From: Gnetum montanum
Lineage: Eukaryota > Streptophyta > Gnetopsida > Gnetales > Gnetaceae
Direction of reading: 5' to 3'
NCBI GenBank assembly: GCA_015680685.1
Contig: MNCI01036747.1
Location: 158,862-222,861, forward strand
Length of the DNA stretch: 64,000 bases
This document shows, piece by piece, positions 47,860 through 59,108 of this stretch. Positions within the stretch are counted from its first letter, which is position 1; the number at the start of each line of letters is the position of its first letter. Under the pieces are notes generated by a model that was not told where the DNA came from, did no database searches, and worked only from the letters and a program-made list of their open reading frames with translations. The translations under genes and the position numbers were made by a program.

Positions 47860-47877
47860 TCCCTAGCAAAGGCACCA
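47860..47877 (-). other. Primer-binding site of E3 (tRNA-Asp type)
   Basis: On the minus strand TGGTGCCTTTGCTAGGGA, one base after the LTR end. Confidence 0.75.
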
Positions 47878-47878
47878 A

Positions 47879-48789
47879 TGATGAGTAGTGAGAGGTACCC
47901 CTACACCCAACAATATGAATCATGACATGTTCATGCACAATTTAGTCGAATTCTGTGAACTCTATGTCTTTCAATACACTAGTCTTCTATGAACTGAACT
48001 TTGTCCTAATAGTCATTCATTTTCTTCTCAATTACACTTGTGATGCACAAAGGTATGGTTAAGTATAATCAAGGCATATGATTTTTATTATTTTATGTTT
48101 TATATTCTTAGTACTTAAATTAGAGAAATGAAGTAATTTAATAACTAATTTAATTTAACTAGTTAACTAATTTCTATCTAGTTCTAACATATGTATCCAG
48201 TCCCACTTTTTGTACATGTCCTAAGCCCACATATCCACTATTGGGATTACCAAGCACTACGCTACTAGGCGAACCAAGCAATAACACTACTAGGATTACC
48301 AAGTGAATACATGTTTATGGTTGAAACGGTCATACTTATGTGTTTAATTTGTTTAGCTTAATTAATTAACTAATCATTTGAAGTTTAATTTAGCTTGATT
48401 AATTACATAATTAATGAAAATAATAAATGCATAAATAAAGCATTAATTTATTCTAAGTACTGCAAGGTTTAATCAAAAGGCTTGTCTTTATTTCCATTCA
48501 CACTAGTGTGGCTTAGGTACAACAATGCTTGAATAAAAATCCATATACTTTTTGAATCCTATTGCGAACACTTAGAGAAATATTCTAACTCTCAAATGAC
48601 AAAACTGGCATGGTTGATGAGCACATATTTATAGACTTTATTTAAGAGCTACGTAGATGCAGCAAAAACTACGTTGATGTGGTCTCGTTGATGAGGTAAC
48701 ACCATGTAGATGAGGCTACATCAACAAGGCCCCATCAACAAGGCCATGTTAATGGAGGCCCATCAACGCAAGACAATGAAAATTCTTCA
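47879..48789 (-). repeat. 5' LTR of E3
   Basis: 911 bases, with TGATGAGT at the left and ATTCTTCA at the right (expected TTCATCA). The U3 at about 48640-48780 carries CATCAACAAGGCC-type repeats. The minus-strand TATAAATA is at 48627-48634. It matches 26895-27639. Confidence 0.92.
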
Positions 48790-48794
48790 ACTTC

Positions 48795-49041
48795 TTTAAC
48801 TCCTTCAATGAGCACTTAGAAAATATTCTAAGTCTAGAGAAAACAAACTACAAGACCTTCACTACAACTAATGGAAGAATTTTCATAAATGTGATGGGTA
48901 AGTGCATATTTATAAGTGATGATAGGATGCCACGTTGATGGGTATGCATCAACGTAGCAAACCCCACATCAACAAGATCCTGTTGATAGGGTTGCATTGA
49001 TGGCATCTCATTGATATGACCCAATGACACATGCTTCATCA
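48795..49041 (-). repeat. 5' LTR of E2, upstream (U3) part
   Basis: It resumes E2's LTR with TTTAACTCC and aligns with 19270-19519 of the other E2 LTR, ending TTCATCA. Minus-strand TATAAATA lies at 48907-48914. 48790-48794 (ACTTC) is the target-site duplication of E3. Confidence 0.93.
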
Positions 49042-49044
49042 TAG

Positions 49045-49680
49045 TTGATTAGAGAATTTTGGTGCTAGATTAGTGTTACTCATTGAAGATTTTTTACAGC
49101 TTCCACATGTGAAAGACATTATACCGTACATATAATCTTAGCTCCATGTGAAGAATTTGTGGTTAGCATTTAATAAATTTGAAATCTTTGATGCTATAAA
49201 TTAATAAAGGGAAGATGATCCATGACAACAAAGGTTTAGAGAATTTTTGATCAATATACCAGAAAAAAAATTAAAGATGATGATTATGAATTTTTGAGCT
49301 TGAAAATGAATCTTCTATCGATATTAGATGGGCAAGATGGGTTTAAGGATTCCATGCAATTGTTTATTACAAATGATAAGATGCATATGCATACTAAAAA
49401 GCTATGGGTAAAAATATAGAAGCTAGTTCCATGGTGCATAGTAGATAGAAACACAAATGGTGTTAGATTTGGAATGATGGAGAATGAGAATTAGATCAAG
49501 TATTATTTTTTGTGAAACTACAAGGTTTATGCTTATTGTTAATCTATGGCTAGAAGAAGGATTGGTTATGCTTATTGTTAATCAAGTAGTGTATTTTAAC
49601 ATGTTTTTACTTATTAAACAATGGATTGTATGGTCTTACAAGCTACTCTATTTTTTATTTACAGTTTCATAACTTATTTA
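49045..49680 (+). pseudogene. PIF1-like helicase C-terminal fragment
   Basis: Readable pieces are LVLLIEDFLQLPHVKD (helicase GDFxQLPPV block, with Gly replaced by Glu), FREFLINIPEKK, DDYEFLSLKMN, FKDSMQLFITNDKMHMHTKK, then DRNTNGVRFGMMENE and TTRFMLIVNLWLEEGLV, the block near the C-terminus of PIF1-like helicases. The family unwinds DNA; relatives are found in Helitron transposons and in large helicase-like plant genes. Stops and one frameshift show decay. The part carrying Walker A is missing between this and 18648. Confidence 0.6.
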
Positions 49681-49812
49681 TAACTTTAGAAAAAGAATCT
49701 ATAACTTAACAACTACATTCAAAAACTTGGATTGGAATGATGAATACCTATAGATAGAATATTTTTTAATTTCTTATGTTTAAATGATCACTTCAAGAAA
49801 TGACTGATGATT

Positions 49813-50329
49813 GCTAACTTAGTTATATATTTATAATATGTACCTATAATTTTTTTGAGAGAATCTTATTTGTTAACAAGTAATAAGGTATTTCAGTCAA
49901 ATATTTCATAAATTCTAGAAACAAGATTTATGATTATAATTTTCATGACTTCTAGATGAAGAACAAGACTTGTATATTAAATTTTTTGTAACAACAAGTT
50001 TTAGAAAAAAAATATTTGCATCATTTATTGTAAGTTCTCACTCGGCAGAATTTGCATTGCCTATCAGAGCATACAAAAAGAAAAAATTCAATTGAGAGTA
50101 AGAACATATGATAAATGATGAAAATTCTTTTCTTAATCCCATCATTATGAAAATTTTGATAAACAAATCTTGTAATTCATCTAGAAGTCATCAAATTATA
50201 ATCATAAATCTTGTTCTTCATCCAGAAGTTGTGAAATATCTGACTAAAATACCTTGTTACTTGTTAATGATAAGATTCTCTTAGCCAAATTATAGGTACA
50301 TATTATAAAAATATAACTAAGCTAGTTAG
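49813..50329. repeat. Inverted repeat, arms about 160 bases
   Basis: Arms 49813-49973 and 50163-50329 are imperfect reverse complements around a loop of about 190 bases. GTTATATATTTATAATATGT in the left arm is mirrored in the right. A third, partial copy lies at about 51683-51740. Confidence 0.85.
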
Positions 50330-50579
50330 ATAAATAGTCCAAAAAAGTGAAAATGGAAACCTATGATATAAGATGCCTTCATGATAGAGTTCTATGGATT
50401 AATAAATAGATTATTCAAAAGTATATTCCTTATTTTGATCCTAACCAAGTTTAGAATTTGGTAAAATAAGGAGTATTTCTAAAAAGGAATGATAGTTTAT
50501 GGAAAAGACCTTATTTGTAAATTACTTTAAAATACTTTTGGATTATTATTATCAATTTACTTATTAATTAGTTTTCAAA

Positions 50580-50800
50580 TTTAGAAGTTAATAAGTTAGG
50601 AATTACTAAGAATTGAACTCAAGATCTTATTTTGGCCAAGAAGACAACTACAAATCATAGATCAGTGACACTAAATAATATTTTATCCATATTTCTTAGG
50701 AGGCCCTTATTAGTAACACTAAAAAATATTTTGTCAATATCACTCCAAGAAGAGATTTTATGTGATGCTAAATAATATCTCATCTATACTATCAAGATAT
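50580..50800. repeat. LINE-tail repeat with three minisatellite units
   Basis: TTGGCCAAGAAGACAACTAC and the three following ACACTAAATAATATTTT-type units match 15385-15530 after the first LINE. The LINE body is not visible directly upstream here. Confidence 0.65.
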
Positions 50801-50859
50801 TTGCTTCAAGTAAATCAACAACTTCTATGTTTTCAACTTTATATTGGAATGCATGAGGA

Positions 50860-51980
50860 AGGAAATTTTGAAGAGAAAGTGGAGCATTGATGAAAAACAA
50901 TAATCCATGAGAGTTTAAAAATATTTTACAACACAAGATTTATTATCCATGAGAATTTAGAAATATTCCCTAGAACAAGATTCATTAACAAACTTGGAAT
51001 CAACTATTATTTTCATCATGCAATAGTAGTGATCTAACTAAAATTTCTATGGAATGCATTAAATCTATGAAGATGGTGAATTGTATAATTTCCAATGTAG
51101 TAATGGACTAAAATTGAATGAATTTTTTGCAAAATTATTTGGGCCAAATTATATATATAATGAAGATAGTAAATAAAATAACTAATGGAAGTACTTATAT
51201 CTTTTTTTATTATGCATGATTTTTGTTATGAGAGGTCACCATTCCTCATTAATGATGTTTTAAAAATTATAGCATGTATATTTCTACTATTTAATAATGG
51301 TCTATGAAAAATATAGAATTTCATATTTAATGTTAATTTTAGTTATTTTACACTTTAATTAAGCAAAAAATAGAACAACAAACAACAAAAATAGAGATTT
51401 GAAAATGAAATTTAAAAAAAGTACACCAAGAATAGGAGAGATTATTTTGGGAAAAGCATACAAAAATCCTAATAATGGCTATAGCTCCTAGCAGGTGTTA
51501 AATCCAACCAAGCATTATACGAAAAGAGAATACATTTAATGGCTTAATGTCTTGATCACTCTCTCACTTAGTCTCACACTTAGTGCAACATGATGCCACT
51601 TAATGATTTCTTCTTCCTCTTAGTCCTTACTTATATAGTGAGTTTTACATTTGCATCAAAGATGATTATAAATTTAAAACTATCTTAGTTATATATTTAT
51701 AATATATATCTATAATTTAGCTGAGAGTATCTTTCAAAAATCGATTTGGTTCATCTACAATATTGAAAATCATCTAAGTCATAATTTTACTACATTCAAT
51801 GTATTCCATAATAATTTTAGTTAGATCATTGTGATTACATAATAAGAAGGATAGCTAATTCCAAGTTTGATAGTACATCTTGTGTTGCAAAATATTTTTG
51901 GATTTTCATGAATTATTATTTTCCATGCATACTTTCCTTGCCCTTTTGAATTTCATTCCTTGTGCATTTTAATATAAAGA
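50860..51980. repeat. Diverged inverted duplication, arms about 220 bases
   Basis: Arms about 50860-51080 and 51760-51980 are reverse complements with substitutions (for example AATATTTTACAACACAAGAT and ATCTTGTGTTGCAAAATATT). Reversed minisatellite units at about 52030-52090 extend the symmetry. The centre (51081-51759) has no recognised gene. Confidence 0.75.
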
Positions 51981-52109
51981 TATAAATATATAACTTGTAG
52001 ATTCACTTGGATCATATATGTTGGCAATATGGATGGAATACTATTTAGTATTATTTATACTCTTCCTAGAGCATTAGGGATAACATATTATTTAGTTGTG
52101 TGAATTTCT

Positions 52110-54150
52110 TAGCATTGATGGTGAAATTACAGATAAAGTTATTTCTTTAAATAGTATTACCTTCTTTGGTGGCTTTGATATTTTTGATTTTGTTGAAACT
52201 TAAGAATATGTTGGTTTTGTAGTTTCTAGATTTATTACATTTATTGCAAGAAATACAAGAGTAGGATGAAGAGGTAGACCTTCTGGTAGCATTATAGTAT
52301 TAGTTAGAAAATCTCTTAAAGATTATGTATTTTTCGAAAAAAATGATGATCATGGATGATATGTTTGGATAAAAATCTTATGTTAGCATGGTTGTGCTTT
52401 CCTTACAATATGTTATTTTTATCCTACAGATGCTACATTGTATGATTCTATAGAGTTGTCTCGTGATCATCCTTTTCAGTTCTTAAGTAGAGATATTGTA
52501 GACTTTTTAGTAAAAAATTTAGTATTTATTTGTAGAGATTTTAATGCAAGGATAGGTTCATAGAAAAAAAATTTATTTAGTGGAAAAATAAGGTTAGTAG
52601 TTTAGATGTTATTAAAGAGCACAACTGGACACAACATTTTGCAAATGGCACTAATAATAAGGTAGGGTAACAACTATCAGAATGGATAAAAATTTTTGAT
52701 CTTCTAATTTGCAATGGCCTTACTAAATTTCCTCAATCTTCATCATTTACCTTCACAAGACCTCAAGCTAACTTTCACATTGATTTTCTTTTATGTTGTT
52801 ATGAAGTTATTTATTTTATTACAAAGTTGAAATTTGGAGAAGATTTAGTGGAGTCTTTCCATCATCATGTAGAGTTTTTGTTGTAAATTCAAATTGTTTC
52901 TAAGAAAACCTAAAATAAGAATAGAAATTTTTTTTAATAAAAATTCACCCTATAAGTCAATGAAAATAATATGAATACAACACATAACACATGGACTCTT
53001 GAAAGGTTGTATAAGGAGCTTGAACAAATTTTGCTTATAGTAGCTAAGCAAGTTGTATATCCACAAAAACATGGTGCTCAAATAACTTGGTTTAATGAGG
53101 ATTGTGTGTAGGCTAGGCAAAATCTTAAGAATTTAAATATGAGTCACAAACAAAGTTTAGTTAAATAATATAAATGCTTAATTAGAATCATAAACTAATT
53201 TATTAGGTAGTAGCATAAATACCTTACTTAGGTAGTAGCATAAATACTTTACTTAGGAAAATTTATTAGGTAGTAGCATAAATACTTTACTTAAACTAAT
53301 TAAAAGAAACCTAGAAAATTTTAGTAATGCTTTTGTCATAAAGCTTATTTATCATTTAATTTTTAAAGATATTTGTTCATTTTATAATAAGATATTGACA
53401 AAATAAGATGATAATTCTATTGCTATTGTACAAAAATCATCTCTCTCATTTACTCTTGAGGAAGTCATAAAGGATATTAAAAAGCTATATCTAGCAAAGC
53501 TACAAATTCAAATGGTTTATACGCAAAATTATTAACGTAGGCAGGATATGTTATTCATACAGAAATTTGGTACAAATTAAATTTAGTAATGAAGCAAGGA
53601 TTAAATCAACATTAGAAGACTAGTAAAGCTATCTTGTTATATAAAAAGGAAGATAAAAATAATTTAAATAATTATCGAATGATTGTTTTGAGTAATAATT
53701 TTACAAGTTGGACAATTTACTAGAAAAGAGAATCAGTTCTAAGGTTGAAAGTAACCAGGCTAGGACAAGGTGTTAAGTAAGTTTCAAATAAAAACACTTC
53801 ACTATTGATCACTTGGTTACTCTTAGAAACTGCATAGAGTTTGCAAAAATGGCTAATAAAAACGTTTTTATTTGTTTTATGATATTTACAAAAGCATATG
53901 ATTCAATAATCCATACAAAGCTATGGTTTCACTTTAGTAAAATTGATCTCATTTAAGATTTGATTGCAGCAACTTAATGACTATATAAAGAAGTGACTAT
54001 TGAAATTATAGATAATGATTTAGAAAAAAAATTTAATTTTAGAGCAAAATTAGAGTTAAGCAAGGTTTTCCACTTTCTTCAACTCTCTTTGGTTTCTTTA
54101 TTAATGAAATGTTAAGTAAATATTTAATAAGGTGTATTTGATATTTTAAT
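52110..54150 (+). pseudogene. LINE with endonuclease and RT, broken
   Basis: The endonuclease nicks target DNA and RT copies the RNA there. The endonuclease/exonuclease/phosphatase domain lies at about 52200-52860: GRPSGSIIVLVRKSL, FICRDFNARIGS (catalytic GDFNAR, with Gly changed to Arg), FTFTRPQANFHIDFLL. RT follows from about 53450: NLNNYRMIVLSNN near 53670, FTIDHLVTLRNCIEFA near 53800, FTKAYDSIIHTKLW near 53890, KQGFPLSSTLFGFFINEM near 54060. It ends before the YADD block and has many stops and shifts. Confidence 0.78.
53195..53305. repeat. Three-copy short tandem repeat inside LINE
   Basis: TAGGTAGTAGCATAAATACT TTACTTA-type units at about 53203, 53230 and 53267, the last two separated by a GGAAAATTTATT spacer. 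Confidence 0.85.
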
Positions 54151-54399
54151 TTATTTTTATTTTAAACATATGCATACTAACCCCGTTGTTGGAGTTAGGA
54201 GTAAGCATGTATTACATACGGGATATGTCATGGGCACATGGGATTCTATATCAAGCTTGTGGTATACTTTGGTTGTAAAATTTTTTTTAATCATGTCTCC
54301 TACCTCTAATACTTTGCAAATAAAATTGAAGCTTTTTTTATATTTATGCCTTAATTTATCTCTTTAAAACTTTTTCAATAATAAGTTTTAAAGCTTGTT

Positions 54400-56210
54400 C
54401 TAAATTTATTATTCCATCAATATTATCAATATCACATTTTTTAGTCATAATTGTCCTTCATGGAACTATCCCTATTGTTAAAAATTTTGATTGATCTCTC
54501 TTGAAATCTTATTGTTATTTTTACTTCTTAAGTAGAATGTTAAGAACTAATACATTGCTTTAGCTTTCAATGGCAAAAATTAGCTTTGAATAAAAGTATT
54601 GAATATGAGACTTAAGTTTTCACCTTGAATTTATCCAACAAGAATTAGTTTGAAGATTTTGCATTTTTTTTCATGATTCTTGATCAAGACCTAGGCTACA
54701 TGCTTATTTGTAAAGCACTCTAGTTTGGACTATTATTTGAAAAAGATATATTCTAATTATCCAAGTTCAAATATTGTGATTGCTACATTTTTAATTCATC
54801 GTTTAGAAGGCCTTCCATCTATTTGTAGCTCATTGTAATATATAATGCTTTCACTTATAATTTTGAAAGAGTTCTACTCTCAAATATCTATAAGTATCCA
54901 TAATTTCAAGTCTTTTATTTTCTCAACATTTACCTTTATATTTGTGCATTTATAAAATTCTTTTAGTTGTTACAACATTTCTTTTAAACCTATTTCTAAA
55001 TTCACTATTAGAGCTACATCACCTACAAAAATATAATCGTACTTATAACTAATTTACTATAATAGTATGCTTTGTATGTACCTTTTTGAATCCACATTTC
55101 TAGTTCATCAATAAAAATGGCAAACAAAGTTAGTGAAAGAGGATAACCTTACTTTACTTCTATGTTATTGTAAAGTTAATAAGATTGTAAAGTTTCTTCA
55201 TTTTTAATTCAAAAATTATTTCTATATATAAATTTTGGATGGCATTGAATGTAACAAAATCAACTTTAAGTTCGATAAGTTCGCTCCATAATTATTCTTT
55301 AATAACAAAGTCAAGAGATTTAGTAAAATTCATAAAGTAAATAAATATTTTACCTTGTTTTTCCTTTGCTTGTTTAATGCAATATCTAAGAGTAACTAAA
55401 TGATCTAGTGTAAAATGTGTTTTTGAATCCTACTTTTGAAATAACAAAAATTATTTTCTTCTACCAAAGATTCCAATTTTTTGTCCAAAATGGTACCTAA
55501 CAATATTGCAAATATGGTATTGATCATGATCAATCTATAATCATTTAAACATGAATTTTCTCTTTTTTTAAAAGGCATAATAGTACTACTATCCATCCAT
55601 TGTCTAGTCAAACCATTTGGAAGTCCTTTATTAAGCATTTTCCAAGTCTCTCTCTAAACTACATCTCCACCACTTTTTAATGATTTTGCATATAATCCTT
55701 CTATAGGTACAACTTTTCCAAAAGATAATTTTTTGATTTTCTCTAGCACTTCATCATATATAAGTTATAAAATATTTGGGAGCATTTAATTAGTTATGGT
55801 ATTTGTTTTATGATGAAACAATTTTTTGTAAAGCCTTTTTATATGTGAAAATGGAATATTATTACTTACAGAAATTTTATTTTTAACAAGTTTCAAAAAC
55901 ATTCCTAGATCTTGCTTTATCATTTACTTCATATTGTTTTTGTGCTTATTTAGAAATTTTATATTCTTCTCTTGAAGCAATTTCATAGAGTTCTTATTTA
56001 GACCTTTTTTATGATAGGAATTTTTGAAAGCTAATCTTAATTGTAGACATTCTTCATCAAACTACTTTCTCTTACCTATAAACTATTTCATAGTAATATT
56101 TTTTCTAATTAATATTCAAAAATTTTTATTTTCAACAAAATTTACATCTCTTACTAGAAAGATTCTATATTTGCAATTGTAACATGTCTTCTTATTTTTT
56201 GACATTGCTT
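54400..56210 (-). pseudogene. LINE reverse transcriptase remnant, minus strand
   Basis: The open frame 55405-55638 reads LPNGLTRQWMDSSTIMPFKK then YRLIMINTIFAILLGTILD, the early RT blocks of LINEs. Downstream on the minus strand LVTLRYCIKQAKEKQGK..YFMNFTKSLDFV (55290-55405), a PLSLTLFAIFIDEL-like block near 55100-55145 and KYKYDYIFVGDVALIVN near 55000-55050 (YADD changed to VGDV) continue the domain. It is related to but not the same copy as the plus-strand LINE at 52110. Confidence 0.75.
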
Positions 56211-57834
56211 ATAGTTATTGATGCATAGATTTAGTCAAGCAACACACCTCACAAACAACTTGTTTTAAGAGACTATTGCCTAGGGCGTCTCTTGTATGGG
56301 TATGGAAACCCAAGAACTATCTTAGTTGGTGAGAGCAATGTGGTGTTTTAACAAAAACAAACCATTACATTTAATTAATAATGCTAATAATTTTAAAGAG
56401 CAGAGTTTAAATAAAGTGTGATGAATTTTAAAACTAAACTTAGTGGCTTAAAAATAACAATAACTGATCACCAATGTAGTGTATGGGATCTCTAAGAAGT
56501 GTACAGGATATCTAAGAATGACTCTGAGATCATTCGTAAAGTAAACTTTAGGGAATAAATTAACAACTTGGTAAGGAATATTGAATAAAAGTAACTGTGC
56601 ATTAAATAGGTTCTGAAATAATCCTTAACCAAAAGAGAAAATAACATAAACTTTAAACAGAAGTAGAGGACTTTATAATTAAATAGTTTTACTTGACTTC
56701 ATAGGACTAAGTTCATACTAAAGACTAAGGCTTACATACAAAGTACCTATCAACTTAAAGAGAAAATAACAGAATTTTTAATACAAGCAAAAGGCCTTGT
56801 ATTTAAAATTCTATCTCTTGACTGCATATAAAAAAGCACACAACAAAGACTAGCGATCACAATTCTTGGAATAAAAAATAAAGAAAAGGTTGAAACAAAA
56901 GACTTAGCTGGCCCCAAATCTGGGCAACAAGACGGATAGCCTATTGTGCAAGTTTGTTTGCTTGTGCCTTCAAGAGGCACAGCTCCAACAAGTCTGTGCC
57001 CTTCCTACTTTGATCTATTTGAAGCCCCTGATAGAACTCCTTCCTTATGGTAGTATCCCCAAAACTAGTCCAATATTCAATCCAGAAAAAAAGATTCATG
57101 GAACCCCCCTCAGGCTAAACCCACTGCAATTTATTGTGGGGAAGGTTTTAGCAGTTCTAATTTTCCCTCCCTTTCCTTTGCTACCATCTCCCCTTCTGCC
57201 TATTCCGCTTTCATTGAAACCTACACATCCAACCCCCCAAGGTGAAAGCAAGAACCCATGAAAGAAAAACAATGAATATTAAATGTTTCATTAGCATGTA
57301 ACTACCCATAAGAGTATGTAACTGCCCCTACGCGAATTGAAATGCTGGTAATTGATTAGATATTCTACCAATAAAACTGAGTCTATGAACTAGAGAAGGT
57401 ACATAGTACCTTCATAATATTAATTATTTACAAAAGGATTGACAAAATGAATAAAACATTAGAATCATCACTAAAATGAGCAGCCAAAGCCATAAACAAA
57501 ATTTATTTTGAGTATGCAGTTGTGCTGATTGGCTGGGTCTATTCATAGCATAAGTCATGTAGGTTTGGAGGACCATCCACAGGAATTATTATACCATGGA
57601 TTTTACCTGCCCAAACTGCAAAGCAACGGAGTAGCCTAACAAACATGGGTATTTCCATTTGAGAAGCCAGCTTGTAGGTTTTGCCAGTGTCCCAAGTTTA
57701 CATAGATGTAGCGGCTAGCCATCACTGGAAAACAACATATATTGTTTTGGCCGTGGCAGGCTAGCCATCACTGGAACCGGATTTAAGAAGTCCCAACAAT
57801 GGTGGCACGCAACCTCCCATCAAAACTTTCACTC
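56211..57834. other. No recognised gene; minor repeats
   Basis: Two loosely similar AGAGAAAATAACA-containing stretches start near 56632 and 56759. GGCTAGCCATCACTGGAA occurs at about 57711 and 57757. A proline-rich frame at 56944-57261 has no family signature and is not called. Confidence 0.45.
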
Positions 57835-58150
57835 TCAATTCATCCTCTGCATAGACACCCCAAAATAGTAGCTGCCTAAATTTTTCACTCCATTAGATCC
57901 TGATCTTAGGAAGGATACCAACATGGGCACTACTTGGGAGTGGGAACCCACGGAGCTAAATGCGTTTTCACGGCTATTCATTAGATCCAACCATTCTTTT
58001 AAATATTTTTCTTTTTCATGCATAGATGATGTACTTTTTCTGAGATGTTGAATACAAAGTGCAATGCTTCCAAGAGCTCCATCTGGGAGGGTTGGTGTGA
58101 TCCTTTGATGCAAACTTCCCCACTAGTGGCCGTGATATTGCAGCCACTCC
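57835..58150 (-). pseudogene. ARM-repeat-like fragment (U-box E3 ligase type, tentative)
   Basis: A minus-strand frame reads [19 protein letters not shown] then [25 protein letters not shown], which fits an armadillo repeat (VVPLLVxLLRSGS). In plant U-box ubiquitin ligases such repeats bind substrates. About 90 codons are present. Upstream there is a stop (TAG) in the same frame and no U-box. The region has higher GC than its surroundings. It may be a single exon or a fragment. Confidence 0.4.
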
Positions 58151-58870
58151 ACCGCTGTGCCCTGCGCTCGTCCAGCCTTACTACCAAAACCCTTGGTCCC
58201 ATGTGTGACTACGACCAGACATTAGTATTGGACTCCTACATGGTCGTCAATAATTTCACCAGACATGCTAACCAACTAAGGTTTGTGGTAGGCAGGGCCA
58301 GGCTGGACCATACCGGCAAGCCCAAGACCGTAGGGCCTATGCATCATGCCGGTTGTACGTGCATTGCATGTTGGGCTATGCTGCATGCACCACAGCCCAA
58401 GATGCCCCCCTTACGCGATGGGGTATCTCCCAACGACAAAAGTTATAATTATCCTCATTAAGCAGTAAATGCCCATGGCTGACCATAGCTCATATGGAAG
58501 CATAATGTGTTGTTCCTAAATGAATATCATGGCATGGGCATCATAGGCTAATCCATATGTGCATACGCACATTACAAATCATATTGCATAAAATACTGCA
58601 AAATTTGGATGCCATTCGCCATTCCTTGTCATTCGTTCTCCTGTTTAGCCAATGTTTCTCCTCAATGGTGCCATTGCCTACCCATTTTTTCATTACTCAC
58701 ACAATTTTCTTTGTTGCCAAACTCTCCTTAGTTTTTTATTGGGTTGAATTCTGGGTTTTCAATGGATTTCGTCTTTGAATTTCGAGATTGATGGCTTGTT
58801 TTTGTGGGTTACATTTCAGCAAGAATGAGGTAAGATTGGATGTGAGTATCGAGGTGTATTAGCAAAAAAA
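58151..58870. other. GC-richer stretch without assigned gene, then AT-rich leader
   Basis: 58045-58461 is open on the plus strand (138 codons), but it overlaps the ARM-like frame on the other strand and has no recognisable motif. Pyrimidine-rich DNA at 58630-58760 could be a 5' leader for the fragment at 58871. Confidence 0.35.
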
Positions 58871-58912
58871 ATGGCCAGTCCATTCACGAAAAAAATGGCC
58901 AGTCCATTCACG
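58865..58912. repeat. 24-bp tandem duplication
   Basis: Two exact copies (58865-58888 and 58889-58912), AAAAAAATGGCCAGTCCATT plus CACG. They keep the reading frame and each supplies an ATG. Confidence 0.95.
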
Positions 58913-59107
58913 ATAGTGTCAGGGGATGCTGTTGTTAATAGTGAGCTTTGGCAGTTTCTAGTTCATGTCGCTCAAGTGGATGGCTCTGGGGTTTGTGGCC
59001 ATAGGACTTTTGCCAATTGTGGTTAGAAGCTTTGTGGCACTCAAAGGCCACATTGTAGACATCAATGTCCTTATGCTAATTGTAGGAGCCACCCATTAGA
59101 AAATGTT
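58871..59107 (+). pseudogene. Unknown Cys/His-rich exon-like fragment
   Basis: I do not recognise the family. From ATG at 58871 the frame starts with a duplicated MASPFTKK-type octapeptide and runs 79 codons to GTT|GTAAGC, a good splice donor at 59108. The second half has regularly spaced Cys and His (VCGHRTFANCG, LCGTQRPHCRHQCPYANC), suggesting metal binding. One in-frame TAG at 59024, where Trp or Gln would fit, interrupts it. It may be the first exon of a small gene that is dead or has a sequence error. Confidence 0.35.
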
Positions 59108-59108
59108 G

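Larger units (their letters stand above)
26895..48789 (-). mobile_element. E3: minus-strand Ty3/gypsy element with extra ORF2
   Basis: Minus-strand order is 5' LTR (48789-47879), primer-binding site, gag, protease, RT (interrupted by E4), RNase H, integrase, long tail, promoter-like block, ORF2, polypurine tract, 3' LTR (27639-26895). Target-site duplications are ACTTT (26890-26894) and ACTTC (48790-48794), inside E2's LTR. Without E4 it is about 13 kb, large for Ty3/gypsy. It is the pol-bearing relative of E4. Confidence 0.88.
18649..49041 (-). mobile_element. E2: minus-strand Ty3/gypsy element, split by E3
   Basis: On the minus strand the order is 5' LTR (49041-48795 plus 26894-26281), primer-binding site, gag, protease, RT/RNase H, integrase, short 3' tail, polypurine tract, 3' LTR (19519-18649). 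E3 is inserted in its 5' LTR. Flanking five-mers are TAACT (18644-18648) and TAGTT (49042-49046), a weak target-site match. There is no ORF2. Confidence 0.88.

Noticed and set aside
56944-57261. Proline-rich 105-codon frame
   Set aside because: Low complexity, no family signature, no splice or start support.
58045-58461. 138-codon plus-strand open frame
   Set aside because: No motif, overlaps the ARM-like frame, and looks explained by higher GC.
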